From the NCBI RefSeq assembly GCF_000818015.1, contig NZ_CP007511.1, forward strand, positions 4,253,501-4,317,500: a stretch of DNA of 64,000 nt. Direction: 5' to 3'. The notes beneath the pieces were generated by a model. The model was not told the origin of the DNA. It did not search any database and saw only the letters and a list, made by a program, of their open reading frames with translations. A program made the position numbers and the translations under genes. Source of the DNA: Stutzerimonas balearica DSM 6083 (GTDB lineage: Bacteria; Pseudomonadota; Gammaproteobacteria; Pseudomonadales; Pseudomonadaceae). Positions 1 to 12,366 of this stretch are shown piece after piece. How positions within the stretch are numbered: the first letter of the stretch is position 1; each line of letters begins with the position of its first letter.

Positions 1-1149
1 GCGGTTGGACAGGCCGTGATGGATGCCAGCCAGGACCGCGGCGAGCATCAGGTAGGGGTTGGCGTCCGAGCCGGCAACACGGTGCTCGATGCGCACCGCA
101 TCGGCGCTGTCGGTAGGCACGCGCAGTGCCACGGTGCGGTTGTCCAGGCCCCAACATGGCGCGTTGGGCACGTAGAACTGGGCGCCGAAACGGCGATAGG
201 AATTGACGTTCGGGCAGAGAAAGGCCATCGAGGCGGCCATGGTCTCCTGCAGCCCGCCGATCGCGTGGCGCAGCGGCTGGCTTTCCAGCGGGTTGTCGGT
301 GGCGAAGATGTTGTTGCCGTGCTTGTCCAGCAGCGAGATGTGCACATGCAGGCCGTTGCCGGCCTGGCCCGGATAGGGCTTGGCCATGAAGGTGGTGTCC
401 ATCTCGTGGTCGTAGGCGATGTTCTTGATCAGCCGCTTGAGCAGCACTGCGTAGTCGCAGGCCTTCACCGGGTCGGCCACGTGGTGCAGGTTGACCTCGA
501 ATTGCGCCGGAGCGCTTTCCTTGACGATTGCGTCGGCCGGAATGCCCTGCTCCTTGGCGCCTTCCAGGATGTCCTGCAGGCAGTCGACGTACTCGTCGAG
601 ATCGTCGATCAGATAGACCTGGGTCGAGTGCGGCCGCTTGCCGGAAATCGGCGAGCGCGGCGGCTGCGGACGGCCATTCACGTTTTCCTGGTCGATCAGG
701 TAGAACTCGATCTCGAAGGCGGCGCAGATGGTCAGCTCCAGTTCGGCGAAGCGCGCCACCACGCGGCGCAGCACCTCGCGCGGATCGGCGAAGAACGGTT
801 CGCCGTCACGTTCGTGCATCGACATCAGCAGCTGTGCGGTGGGCCGCTTCTGCCAGGGTTCCTTCGACAGGGTATTGGGGATGGGGAAACAGCAGCGATC
901 CGAATCGCCGATGTCCATACCCAGCCCGGTGCTTTCGACGGTGATGCCATTGATGTCCAGCGCGAACAGCGAGGCGGGCAGGTTGATGCCTTTCTCGTAG
1001 ACCTTGTGCAGGCTGCCGCGCTCGATGCGCTTGCCGCGCACGACCCCGTTCATGTCCGTGATCAGGAGGTCGACATAGAGCACCTCCGGATGTTCCTTGA
1101 GAAATGCGTTAGCTTCGTTGAGCTGAACGGCACGTGGCGGGGGGAGCAT
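1..1149 (-). CDS. spuI: Glutamylpolyamine synthetase, glutamine synthetase family (3' end outside window)
   Basis: Reading from the ATG at 1149 gives 383 codons with no stop, so the C-terminus lies beyond the window. Near the start it has the family motif TDMNGVVRGKRIER, and later the catalytic-domain signatures TTFMAKPYPGQAGNGLHVH and RVAGSDANPYL. Family members ligate glutamate to putrescine or other polyamines using ATP, the first step of the gamma-glutamylation route. It lies divergent to spuA, as I recall for spuI in P. aeruginosa. It is a paralogue of the gene at 2183. Which polyamine it prefers cannot be read from the sequence. Confidence 0.9.
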   Translation of the reverse strand, partial: MLPPPRAVQLNEANAFLKEHPEVLYVDLLITDMNGVVRGKRIERGSLHKVYEKGINLPASLFALDINGITVESTGLGMDIGDSDRCCFPIPNTLSKEPWQKRPTAQLLMSMHERDGEPFFADPREVLRRVVARFAELELTICAAFEIEFYLIDQENVNGRPQPPRSPISGKRPHSTQVYLIDDLDEYVDCLQDILEGAKEQGIPADAIVKESAPAQFEVNLHHVADPVKACDYAVLLKRLIKNIAYDHEMDTTFMAKPYPGQAGNGLHVHISLLDKHGNNIFATDNPLESQPLRHAIGGLQETMAASMAFLCPNVNSYRRFGAQFYVPNAPCWGLDNRTVALRVPTDSADAVRIEHRVAGSDANPYLMLAAVLAGIHHGLSNR

Positions 1150-1240
1150 GATGGCGTACCTTATTGTTAAAAATTTCAATCACCGGGTGCATGGCTAGGA
1201 GTCAATCCGAAAGGCCATAGGCTGTCAATAGCGCCCATGT

Positions 1241-1281
1241 AATGCCCCATTTATGCGCTGCGTGGGCGTTTATGGGGCGTT
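1241..1281. promoter_or_regulatory. Inverted repeat in the spuI-spuA divergent promoter region
   Basis: AATGCCCCAT (1241-1250) and ATGGGGCGTT (1272-1281) form an inverted pair, and the similarity extends inward as AAYGCCCCATWWAYGC on each arm. It sits between two divergent polyamine genes, so an operator for a polyamine-responsive repressor is plausible. PauR is a candidate, but I cannot match its site from memory. The rest of the 253-bp gap shows only an AT-rich TATAAA at 1343, a possible -10 for spuA. Confidence 0.4.
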
Positions 1282-1402
1282 TGCGCAGCTTTTCCGGCGC
1301 TTGCAACCCAGCAGGCGCCTGGCCGCCTGGCCGGCTATTGTCTATAAAAATGAACAAGACTACTCTCCAACGGCGCTTCCTACTTTTTAGCAAGAGTTTC
1401 CG

Positions 1403-2149
1403 ATGCCTCGCATGCCCCTGATCGGCGTTTCCGCTTGCACCCGTCAACTCGGTCATCACGGTTTCCATATTGCAGGCGACAAATACCTGCGCGCCGCGGC
1501 GATCGCCGGTATGCCCCTGATCATTCCGGCGCTGGACGAGCTGATCGACCAGACCACCTTGCTTGAACGTTTCGACGGCTTCCTGTTCACCGGTTCGCCA
1601 TCGAACGTCGAGCCGCACCACTACAACGGCCCTGCCAGCGAGGCCGGTACGCATCACGATCCGTCGCGCGACAGCCTGACGCTGCCGCTGATCCGCGCGG
1701 CGGTCGATGCGGGCATTCCGGTCTTCGGCATCTGCCGCGGCTTCCAGGAAATGAACGTCGCCTTTGGCGGCAGCCTGCACCAGAAGGTGCACGAAGCCGG
1801 GCCCTATCAAGACCATCGCGAGCGCCCCGACGATCCGCTGGAAGTACAGTATGGGTTGAGTCACCCGCTGCACGTGCAGCCGGGCGGCCTGCTCGAGCGC
1901 CTCGGCCTGCCGGCACAGATTCAGGTCAACTCCGTTCACGGCCAGGGGGTGGAGCGGCTGGGCACCGGCCTGCGTATCGAGGCGCTGGCCCCGGACGGGC
2001 TGATCGAGGCCTTTTCCGTCGAAGGCGCACGCAGCTTCGCCCTTGGCGTGCAATGGCATCCGGAATGGCAGGTGCAGCAGAACCCGCATTACCTGGCGCT
2101 GTTCAAAGGCTTCGCCGAAGCCTGTCGAGCACGCGCCGAGCGGCGCTGA
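1403..2149 (+). CDS. spuA: Gamma-glutamyl-GABA hydrolase, class I glutamine amidotransferase (PuuD/SpuA)
   Basis: A 248-residue class I glutamine-amidotransferase-like hydrolase. The nucleophile is Cys111 in FGICRGFQEMN, and the His219/Glu221 pair lies in GVQWHPEW, completing the Cys-His-Glu triad. The family cleaves gamma-glutamyl-GABA to GABA plus glutamate, the last step of the gamma-glutamylated putrescine route in the cytoplasm. The ATG at 1403 follows an AAGAG ribosome site. It is the first gene of the rightward spu series, 33 bp before spuB. Length is normal for the family. Confidence 0.92.
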   Translation: MPRMPLIGVSACTRQLGHHGFHIAGDKYLRAAAIAGMPLIIPALDELIDQTTLLERFDGFLFTGSPSNVEPHHYNGPASEAGTHHDPSRDSLTLPLIRAAVDAGIPVFGICRGFQEMNVAFGGSLHQKVHEAGPYQDHRERPDDPLEVQYGLSHPLHVQPGGLLERLGLPAQIQVNSVHGQGVERLGTGLRIEALAPDGLIEAFSVEGARSFALGVQWHPEWQVQQNPHYLALFKGFAEACRARAERR

Positions 2150-2182
2150 GGCGGCGGCGCAACTTCATCAACCGAGGTCATC

Positions 2183-3541
2183 ATGACTATCAAGCTCGAC
2201 CAGCTCACCGGCTGGCTGAAAGAACGCAAGATCACCGAAGTCGAGTGCCTGATCAGCGATCTGACCGGCATCGCCCGCGGCAAGATCTCGCCGACCAACA
2301 AGTTTCTTGGCGAAAAGGGCATGCGCCTGCCCGAGAGCGTGCTGCTGCAGACCGTGACCGGCGATTACGTCGAGGACGAGATCTACTACGAGCTGCTCGA
2401 CCCGGCCGACATCGACATGTTCTGCCGGCCGGACCCGAACGCCGTGTTTCTCGTGCCCTGGGCAATCGAACCGACCGCCCAGGTCATTCACGACACCTAC
2501 GACAAGATGGGCAACCCCATTGAGCTGTCGCCGCGCAACATTCTCAAGCGCGTGTTGAAGATGTACGCCGACAAGGGCTGGCAGCCCATCGTCGCGCCGG
2601 AAATGGAGTTCTACCTGACCAAGCGCTGCGAGGACCCGGACCTGCCGTTCCAGCCGCCGATCGGCCGCTCCGGGCGCCAGGAAACCGGCCGGCAGTCCTT
2701 TTCCATCGATGCGGCCAACGAGTTCGACCCGCTGTTCGAGGACATGTACGACTGGTGCGAAGCCCAGGGGCTGGACCTGGACACGTTGATTCACGAAGAA
2801 GGCACCGCGCAGATGGAGATCAACTTCCGTCACGGCGAGGCGCTGCATCTGGCCGACCAGATCCTCGTGTTCAAGCGCACCATGCGCGAGGCGGCGCTCA
2901 AGCACAATGTCGCGGCAACCTTCATGGCCAAGCCGATGACCGGCGAGCCGGGCAGCGCAATGCATCTGCACCAGAGCGTGGTGGACCTGGAAACCGGGCG
3001 CAACATCTTCTCCAACCCGGACGGCTCGATGAGCCAGCTGTTCCTGAACCACGTCGGCGGGCTGCAGAAGTACATCCCCGAATTGCTGCCGATGTTCGCG
3101 CCGAACGTCAATTCGTTCCGCCGTTTCCTGCCCGATACCTCGGCGCCGGTGAACGTCGAATGGGGTGAGGAGAACCGCACCGTGGGCCTGCGCGTACCGG
3201 ATTCCGACCCGCAGAACCGACGTGTCGAGAATCGCCTGGCCGGCGCCGACGCCAACCCCTACCTGGCCATTGCCGCCAGCCTGTTGTGCGGCTTCATCGG
3301 CATGGTCGAGGAGCTCAACCCCAGCCCGCAGGTCCGCGGCCGCGGCTACGAGCGTCGCAACCTGCGCCTGCCGCTGACGCTGGAGACCGCACTCGAGCGC
3401 ATGGAGAACTGCCGCGAACTGCGCAAGTACCTGAGCCCGAAGTTCATCACCGGTTACATCGCGGTCAAGCGCGCCGAGCAGGAGAACTACCACCGGGTGA
3501 TCAGCTCCTGGGAGCGGGAGTTCCTGATGCTCTCGGTATAG
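2183..3541 (+). CDS. spuB: Glutamylpolyamine synthetase, glutamine synthetase family
   Basis: A 452-residue glutamine-synthetase-like ligase. It starts MTIKLDQLTGWLKERKITEV and has the family motif DLTGIARGKISPT. The catalytic domain shows MAKPMTGEPGSAMHLHQS, the NSFRRFLPD block and RVENRLAGADANPYLA. Like spuI it should join glutamate to a polyamine with ATP rather than make glutamine. The ATG is preceded by GAGG at suitable spacing. It lies between the hydrolase spuA and the aminotransferase spuC, which supports a role in polyamine breakdown. Two paralogues flanking spuA suggests different amine preferences, but the sequence does not say which. Confidence 0.92.
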   Translation: MTIKLDQLTGWLKERKITEVECLISDLTGIARGKISPTNKFLGEKGMRLPESVLLQTVTGDYVEDEIYYELLDPADIDMFCRPDPNAVFLVPWAIEPTAQVIHDTYDKMGNPIELSPRNILKRVLKMYADKGWQPIVAPEMEFYLTKRCEDPDLPFQPPIGRSGRQETGRQSFSIDAANEFDPLFEDMYDWCEAQGLDLDTLIHEEGTAQMEINFRHGEALHLADQILVFKRTMREAALKHNVAATFMAKPMTGEPGSAMHLHQSVVDLETGRNIFSNPDGSMSQLFLNHVGGLQKYIPELLPMFAPNVNSFRRFLPDTSAPVNVEWGEENRTVGLRVPDSDPQNRRVENRLAGADANPYLAIAASLLCGFIGMVEELNPSPQVRGRGYERRNLRLPLTLETALERMENCRELRKYLSPKFITGYIAVKRAEQENYHRVISSWEREFLMLSV

Positions 3542-3605
3542 GACAACGATGCGCAGGCCAGGCGCTGGCGCACCGACAACACACTTACTGGCAACGAGGT
3601 GACTG

Positions 3606-6279
<2,674 letters not shown>

Positions 6280-6331
6280 ACGTCGGCACGCGGCGGCCGG
6301 GCCTGTCTGGCCGGTCGCTTGCGTGTCGCAT

Positions 6332-6359
6332 ACGGGGTGCTGCAATGGCCGCACCCCGT
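6332..6359 (+). terminator. Hairpin between spuD and spuE
   Basis: ACGGGGTGC (6332-6340) pairs exactly with GCACCCCGT (6351-6359) and is followed by GTTTG, with no long T-run. It may be a weak terminator or an mRNA-stabilising hairpin that raises the amount of the first binding protein. Polar spacing elements like this are common between binding-protein genes. Confidence 0.5.
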
Positions 6360-6396
6360 GTTTGAATCGAAACGAATTTGTTGTGCCAACTGTTGA

Positions 6397-7560
<1,164 letters not shown>

Positions 7561-7581
7561 GCGCAGTCAAGGCCAGGCGCG

Positions 7582-7600
7582 TGCCCGTGGTTCACGGGCA
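7582..7600 (+). other. Hairpin between spuE and spuF
   Basis: TGCCCGTG (7582-7589) and CACGGGCA (7593-7600) form a perfect 8-bp stem with a 3-base loop and no T-tract. It probably stabilises or processes the mRNA between the abundant binding protein and the membrane transporter genes. Confidence 0.4.
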
Positions 7601-7671
7601 TCTGCCATGTCACCCAACCCAACGCATCGCCCGGCAGCGCCGGGGCAAACCTTCAATTCGGGAGTTCGCGC

Positions 7672-8823
7672 ATGGCCGTTGCCTCCAGCGCCTACAAGAA
7701 AGCCCTCACCGGCGAGAGCAAGAACAAGCAGGTGCTGCTGAAGATCGACCGCGTCACGAAGAAATTCGACGAAACGGTGGCGGTCGATGATGTTTCGCTG
7801 AGCATCCATCAGGGTGAGATCTTCGCCCTGCTCGGCGGCTCCGGCTCGGGCAAGTCGACGTTGCTGCGCATGCTCGCCGGGTTCGAGCGGCCGAGCGAGG
7901 GACGCATCTTCCTCGATGGCCAGGACATCACCGACCTGCCGCCCTACGAGCGGCCGATCAACATGATGTTCCAGTCCTACGCGCTGTTTCCGCACATGAC
8001 GGTGGAGCAGAACATCGCCTTTGGCCTCAAGCAGGACAGGTTGGCGAAGGAAGAGATCACCGCGCGCGTCAACGAAATGCTCTCGCTGGTGCAGATGACC
8101 CAGTACGCCAAGCGCAAGCCGCACCAGCTCTCCGGTGGCCAGCGCCAGCGCGTGGCGCTGGCCCGTTCGCTGGCGAAAAGGCCCAAGCTGCTGCTGCTCG
8201 ATGAACCAATGGGCGCCTTGGACAAGAAGTTGCGCTCGCAGATGCAGCTCGAGCTGGTGCAGATCATCGAGCGCGTCGGCGTGACCTGCGTGATGGTCAC
8301 CCACGACCAGGAAGAGGCCATGACCATGGCCGAGCGCATCGCCATCATGAGCCACGGCTGGATCGCCCAGGTCGGCAGCCCGATGGACATCTACGAAACC
8401 CCGGCCAGCCGGCTGGTGTGCGAGTTCATCGGTAACGTCAACCTGTTCGACGGCGAGCTCGTGGAAGATCTCGAAGACCATGCGGTAATCGCCTGTCCGC
8501 AGCTGGAACGGCCAATCTACGTCGGCCATGGCATCAGTACCCGCGCCCAGGACAAGCGAGTGACCTACGCCCTGCGCCCGGAAAAGCTGCTGATGAGCCT
8601 GGAAAAACCCGAGCTGGAGCTCGAGGACTACAACTGGGTCGAAGGCGTGGTGCATGACATCGCCTATCTCGGCGGCCACTCGGTGTATTACATCAAGCTG
8701 GAGTCCGGGATGCTGCTGCAGGCCTTTGTCGCCAACGCCGAGCGGCACGTGAAGTGGCCGACCTGGGAAGAGCGGGTCTACCTGCACTGGCTGAGCGACA
8801 GCGGCGTGGTACTGCAGGCATGA
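7672..8823 (+). CDS. spuF: Polyamine ABC transporter ATP-binding protein (PotA/PotG-like)
   Basis: A 383-residue ATPase of the polyamine/Fe importer class. The nucleotide domain carries Walker A GGSGSGKS (55-62), signature LSGGQRQR (153-160) and Walker B LLLLDEP (173-179), followed by the D-loop GALD. A C-terminal TOBE-type regulatory domain follows, roughly residues 280-380. It powers polyamine import with the permeases SpuG and SpuH, and its stop overlaps the spuG start as ATGA. The ATG lies after GGGAG. Confidence 0.93.
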   Translation: MAVASSAYKKALTGESKNKQVLLKIDRVTKKFDETVAVDDVSLSIHQGEIFALLGGSGSGKSTLLRMLAGFERPSEGRIFLDGQDITDLPPYERPINMMFQSYALFPHMTVEQNIAFGLKQDRLAKEEITARVNEMLSLVQMTQYAKRKPHQLSGGQRQRVALARSLAKRPKLLLLDEPMGALDKKLRSQMQLELVQIIERVGVTCVMVTHDQEEAMTMAERIAIMSHGWIAQVGSPMDIYETPASRLVCEFIGNVNLFDGELVEDLEDHAVIACPQLERPIYVGHGISTRAQDKRVTYALRPEKLLMSLEKPELELEDYNWVEGVVHDIAYLGGHSVYYIKLESGMLLQAFVANAERHVKWPTWEERVYLHWLSDSGVVLQA

Positions 8824-9719
8824 AGCGCCGGCCCGTGCTGAACAACGGTCGCCGACTGGTCATCGGCGTGCCGTTCCTCTGGCTGTTCCTGTTCTTCCTG
8901 CTGCCGTTCGCCATCGTCCTGAAGATCAGCTTCTCGCAGGCCGACGTGGCGATTCCGCCCTACACGGAAGTCTTCAGCTACGCCGATCAGCAGCTGCAGG
9001 TGCTGATCAACCTGGGCAACTACATCTTCCTCGGCGAGGACGAGCTCTATCTGGCGGCCTACCTGGGCTCGCTGAAGATCGCCTTCTTCAGCACCCTGCT
9101 GTGCCTGTTGATCGGCTATCCGATGGCCTATGCCATCGCCCGGTCGCGCAAGGATCTGCAGACGGTGTTCCTGCTGCTGATCATGATGCCGACCTGGACC
9201 GCGATCCTGATCCGCGTCTATGCCTGGATGGGCATCCTCAGCAGCAACGGGCTGCTCAACGGGCTGCTGCTGGACCTCGGCCTGATCGACGCGCCGTTGC
9301 AGATCCTCAATACCGACATCGCCGTGTACATCGGCGTGGTCTATTCGTATCTGCCGTTCATGGTGCTGCCGCTGTACGCCAACCTGGTCAAGCACGACCC
9401 GAGCCTGCTGGAGGCCGCCGCCGACCTCGGTGCGCACAACCTGGCGAGGTTCTGGAAGATCACCGTGCCGCTGTCAAAGAACGGCATCATTGCCGGCTGC
9501 ATGCTGGTGTTCATCCCGGTGGTGGGCGAATTCGTCATTCCCGAGCTGCTCGGCGGGCCGGAGACACTGATGATCGGCAAGGTACTCTGGCAGGAATTCT
9601 TCAACAACCGTGACTGGCCGGTAGCCGCGGCGCTGGCGGTGGTGATGCTGGCGATCCTGCTGATCCCGATCATCCTGTTCAACCGCAACCAGGCGCGCGA
9701 GCTGGAGGGCAAGCTATGA
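8820..9719 (+). CDS. spuG: Polyamine ABC transporter permease (PotH-like)
   Basis: A 299-residue inner-membrane permease starting MKRRPVLNNGRRLVIG at the ATG that overlaps the spuF stop. About six hydrophobic spans are visible. The EAA loop, which docks the ATPase, is EAAADLGAHNLARFWKITVP. Translation is coupled to spuF and to spuH (second ATGA overlap at 9716). A longer reading to 8754 would overlap spuF by 70 bp and lacks support. Confidence 0.92.
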   Translation: MKRRPVLNNGRRLVIGVPFLWLFLFFLLPFAIVLKISFSQADVAIPPYTEVFSYADQQLQVLINLGNYIFLGEDELYLAAYLGSLKIAFFSTLLCLLIGYPMAYAIARSRKDLQTVFLLLIMMPTWTAILIRVYAWMGILSSNGLLNGLLLDLGLIDAPLQILNTDIAVYIGVVYSYLPFMVLPLYANLVKHDPSLLEAAADLGAHNLARFWKITVPLSKNGIIAGCMLVFIPVVGEFVIPELLGGPETLMIGKVLWQEFFNNRDWPVAAALAVVMLAILLIPIILFNRNQARELEGKL

Positions 9720-10618
9720 AACGCTGGAGCTTCTCCAACCTGATCCTGGCGCTCGGCCTGGTGTTCATCTACCTGCCGATGGTCATCCTGGTCATCTACT
9801 CGTTCAACGATTCGCGCCTGGTGACCGTCTGGGGCGGCTGGTCGGTGAAGTGGTACCTGGGCCTGCTGGACAATACGCAGCTGATGAGCGCCGTGATGCG
9901 TTCGCTGGAGGTGGCGTTCTACACCGCCGTCGCCGCGGTCGCGCTGGGCACCATGGCGGCCTTCGTGCTCACCCGTATCCCGGTGTTCCGCGGCCGTACG
10001 CTGTTCGGCGGGCTGGTCACCGCGCCGCTGGTGATGCCCGAAGTGATCACCGGCCTGTCGCTGTTGCTGCTGTTCGTCGCCATGGCCCAGCTGGTCGGCT
10101 GGCCGGCGCAGCGCGGGCTGGTGACGATCTGGATCGCCCACACCACGTTCTGCTCGGCCTATGTCGCGGTGGTGGTGATGGCGCGTCTGCGCGAGTTGGA
10201 CCTGTCCATCGAGGAAGCGGCGATGGACCTCGGCGCGCGGCCGTGGAAGGTGTTCTTCCTGATCACCATGCCGATGATCGCGCCCTCGCTCGCCGCTGGC
10301 GGCATGCTCTCCTTCGCCCTGTCGCTGGACGACCTGGTACTTGCCAGCTTCGTCTCCGGCCCCGGTTCGACGACGCTGCCGATGGAAATCTTCTCCGCGG
10401 TGCGCCTGGGCGTGAAGCCGGAAATCAACGCGGTGGCCAGCCTGATCCTGCTCGTCGTGTCGCTAGCGACGTTCCTGGCCTGGTACTTCGGCCGACGCGC
10501 GGACAAGCGCCGTGCACGCGCCATGCAGCAGGCCCAGGACGAAGGCAACAGCGCGCCCAGCTGGCGCCAGGTGATCGACAGCCGCAAAACCATGGTGCCG
10601 CCCTCGGCGCACAGCTGA
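9716..10618 (+). CDS. spuH: Polyamine ABC transporter permease (PotI-like)
   Basis: A 300-residue partner permease with about six membrane spans. It begins MKRWSFSNLILALGLVFIYL and has the EAA-type docking loop EEAAMDLGARPWKVFFLIT. The C-terminal tail is charged (RRADKRRARAMQQAQ). It overlaps spuG by 4 bp and is the last gene of the spu transporter operon, followed 9 bp later by a hairpin terminator. Confidence 0.92.
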   Translation: MKRWSFSNLILALGLVFIYLPMVILVIYSFNDSRLVTVWGGWSVKWYLGLLDNTQLMSAVMRSLEVAFYTAVAAVALGTMAAFVLTRIPVFRGRTLFGGLVTAPLVMPEVITGLSLLLLFVAMAQLVGWPAQRGLVTIWIAHTTFCSAYVAVVVMARLRELDLSIEEAAMDLGARPWKVFFLITMPMIAPSLAAGGMLSFALSLDDLVLASFVSGPGSTTLPMEIFSAVRLGVKPEINAVASLILLVVSLATFLAWYFGRRADKRRARAMQQAQDEGNSAPSWRQVIDSRKTMVPPSAHS

Positions 10619-10626
10619 TGGCGCGA

Positions 10627-10650
10627 CAGGGCACTCGGCTGCCCTGTTGC
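10627..10650. terminator. Terminator between convergent spuH and the DUF6436 gene
   Basis: CAGGGCA (10627-10633) and TGCCCTG (10640-10646) form a 7-bp stem followed by TTGCGTTT on the + strand. It lies between two convergent genes and could end both transcripts. Confidence 0.6.
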
Positions 10651-10654
10651 GTTT

Positions 10655-11224
10655 CTAGCGCTGCCAGTCGCAGAAGCAGGCGACCGCCAGGGAATGGGTG
10701 GCGCGCACCCGGCGGCCGGCCAGGACCGCTTCGAGGATGGGTTCGACGAAGCTGTTGTCCGAACTGCACACCGCGCCTTCGCTGTAGGGGCCGATATAGA
10801 CGAGTTCGCCCTGCTGATCCCAGATCCCCACGGCAGGGCTCGCCGGCAGCTGGTCGGCGCCGACCAGGCCTTCGAGCGGCTTCAGCGCAGCCAGGGGCCC
10901 AGGCAGGCGCCCGTGGCTGCCTGGCTTGCGTACCTCATAGAACGCCACGGGCTGCCCGGCGAAGCGCTCGAGCAATTGCTGCAGGTGCTGCTGGTTGCCG
11001 ACGTTGCATGGACAGCCCGGGTCCCAGAAATGCACGAAACGCACCGGCCCGGGGCCTGCCAGCGACGCGGGCAGGCGCAGCGCATCGCCGGAGAACAGTT
11101 CGGCGCGCTCGCCCTCGAAGGTGCGCAGGTAACGCGCCTCGAACCACCAGAACGCGAGCAGCATGGCGCCACCCCAGGCGAGGGTGATCAGCACGGCGAG
11201 AAGATACTTGTGACGCTTGGTCAT
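10655..11224 (-). CDS. Membrane-anchored thioredoxin-fold protein (DUF6436-like)
   Basis: A 189-residue protein from the ATG at 11224. One N-terminal membrane span (LLAVLITLAWGGAMLLAFWW) anchors it, so the rest should face the periplasm. The domain resembles thioredoxin-like proteins: HFWDPGCPCNVGNQQH holds a CPC motif instead of CxxC, and a cysteine pair SLAVACFC sits near the end. It matches my recollection of DUF6436 proteins from pseudomonads. The substrate is unknown; a redox or copper-handling role is a guess. It is convergent with spuH and divergent from the hydrolase gene. Confidence 0.7.
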   Translation of the reverse strand: MTKRHKYLLAVLITLAWGGAMLLAFWWFEARYLRTFEGERAELFSGDALRLPASLAGPGPVRFVHFWDPGCPCNVGNQQHLQQLLERFAGQPVAFYEVRKPGSHGRLPGPLAALKPLEGLVGADQLPASPAVGIWDQQGELVYIGPYSEGAVCSSDNSFVEPILEAVLAGRRVRATHSLAVACFCDWQR

Positions 11225-11331
11225 GATGCAGCCCGTAGATGGGGGCGCCAGCTTGCCATGCGTCGTGGCAGAGCGGAATATCCCCGGCAGCGGCCCGGCC
11301 GCCTCTGTCCTATCGATGTCGATGCACGCCC

Positions 11332-12270
11332 ATGTCCTCGCGTATCCAACCCGAACGGCTGCGACAGCAGCTGCCTCCGCTCGGCGAAGCCGGCGACCTT
11401 GGCAGCGAAGCCCTTCACTACCAGCGTTTCTACGGCCTCGACCTGGCCCGCCCCGGAGCGATTCACAGCCGCCTCGGGCGCTTCCGTGTGCACGATTACG
11501 AGATCGTCGCGCAGGCCTGGTGGCCGCGCGAGCCGCACGCAACGCTGCTGGTGTTGCATGGCTACTACGATCACATGGGGCTGTACCGGCATGTGGTGCG
11601 CTGGGGCCTGGAGATGGGCTTCGCGGTACTGGCCTGCGACTTGCCGGGGCATGGCCTGTCCAGCGGGCCGCCGGCGGCGATCAACGAATTCGAGGAATAC
11701 CAGGCGGTGCTGTTCGGCCTCTTCGAGCAGGCGCGCCGACTGGATCTGCCGCGACCCTGGCACCTGCTCGGCCAGAGCACCGGCGGCGCCATCGCCCTCG
11801 ACCATCTGCTGCACCAGCCGACAGCGGCCGAGCTCGGCGAGACCATCCTGCTTGCGCCGCTGGTGCGCCCGCGCGCCTGGCTGCGTTCGCGGCTGAGCTA
11901 CCAGTTGCTGCGGCCGTTCGTGCGGCAGATTCGCCGGACCTTTACCGACAATTCCGGCGATGCCGACTTTCTGCGTTTCGTACAGACCCGCGACCCGTTG
12001 CAGGCGGACATTCTGCCGACTCGCTGGGTCGGCGCGCTGGCACGCTGGATACCGCGGATCGAGGGCGCCGAGCGCAGCTCCCAGAGCCCGATCATCGTGC
12101 AGGGCGAGGCCGACATGACGGTGGACTGGCAACACAACCTGCCGGTCTTGCAAGCCAAGTTCACCGAACCGGAAATCCTCTTGCTGCCCGAGGCCAGGCA
12201 CCATCTGGTCAACGAATCGGACGCGCTGCGCCAGCGCTATTTCGACTTCCTGCGCGAACGGTTGCAGTAG
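11332..12270 (+). CDS. Alpha/beta hydrolase (serine aminopeptidase S33-like)
   Basis: A 312-residue alpha/beta hydrolase starting MSSRIQPERL. It has VLHGYYDHMGLY (oxyanion region), the nucleophile Ser149 in LLGQSTGGAIAL, a likely acid in QGEADMTVDW, and the catalytic histidine in EARHHLVNES. The overall pattern is that of monoacylglycerol-lipase-like S33 members. No signal peptide is seen, so it should be cytoplasmic. The substrate cannot be read from the sequence. In-frame sequence upstream to 11239 has no ribosome site or conserved motif. Confidence 0.8.
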   Translation: MSSRIQPERLRQQLPPLGEAGDLGSEALHYQRFYGLDLARPGAIHSRLGRFRVHDYEIVAQAWWPREPHATLLVLHGYYDHMGLYRHVVRWGLEMGFAVLACDLPGHGLSSGPPAAINEFEEYQAVLFGLFEQARRLDLPRPWHLLGQSTGGAIALDHLLHQPTAAELGETILLAPLVRPRAWLRSRLSYQLLRPFVRQIRRTFTDNSGDADFLRFVQTRDPLQADILPTRWVGALARWIPRIEGAERSSQSPIIVQGEADMTVDWQHNLPVLQAKFTEPEILLLPEARHHLVNESDALRQRYFDFLRERLQ

Positions 12271-12288
12271 CCGTCGCTTCCTTGATCT

Positions 12289-12318
12289 GAGGTGGTGCAC
12301 CTCCAGGCGAATTCGCCT
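12289..12318. promoter_or_regulatory. Two adjacent palindromes upstream of nrdJa
   Basis: GAGGTG-GTG-CACCTC (12289-12303) is followed by the perfect 14-bp palindrome AGGCGAATTCGCCT (12305-12318). They lie 49-78 bp before the nrdJa start. They could be an operator, or hairpins that end the hydrolase transcript. They do not resemble an NrdR box, and no cobalamin riboswitch fits the 96-bp gap. Confidence 0.35.
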
Positions 12319-12366
12319 AAATTGCTCGCTTTATTTTTCTCTCATCGGCACGAGGATGCTAAGCCC

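Noticed and set aside
12271..12366. Cobalamin riboswitch before nrdJa
   Set aside because: The gap is 96 bp and lacks a B12-box-like segment; only two palindromes are present.
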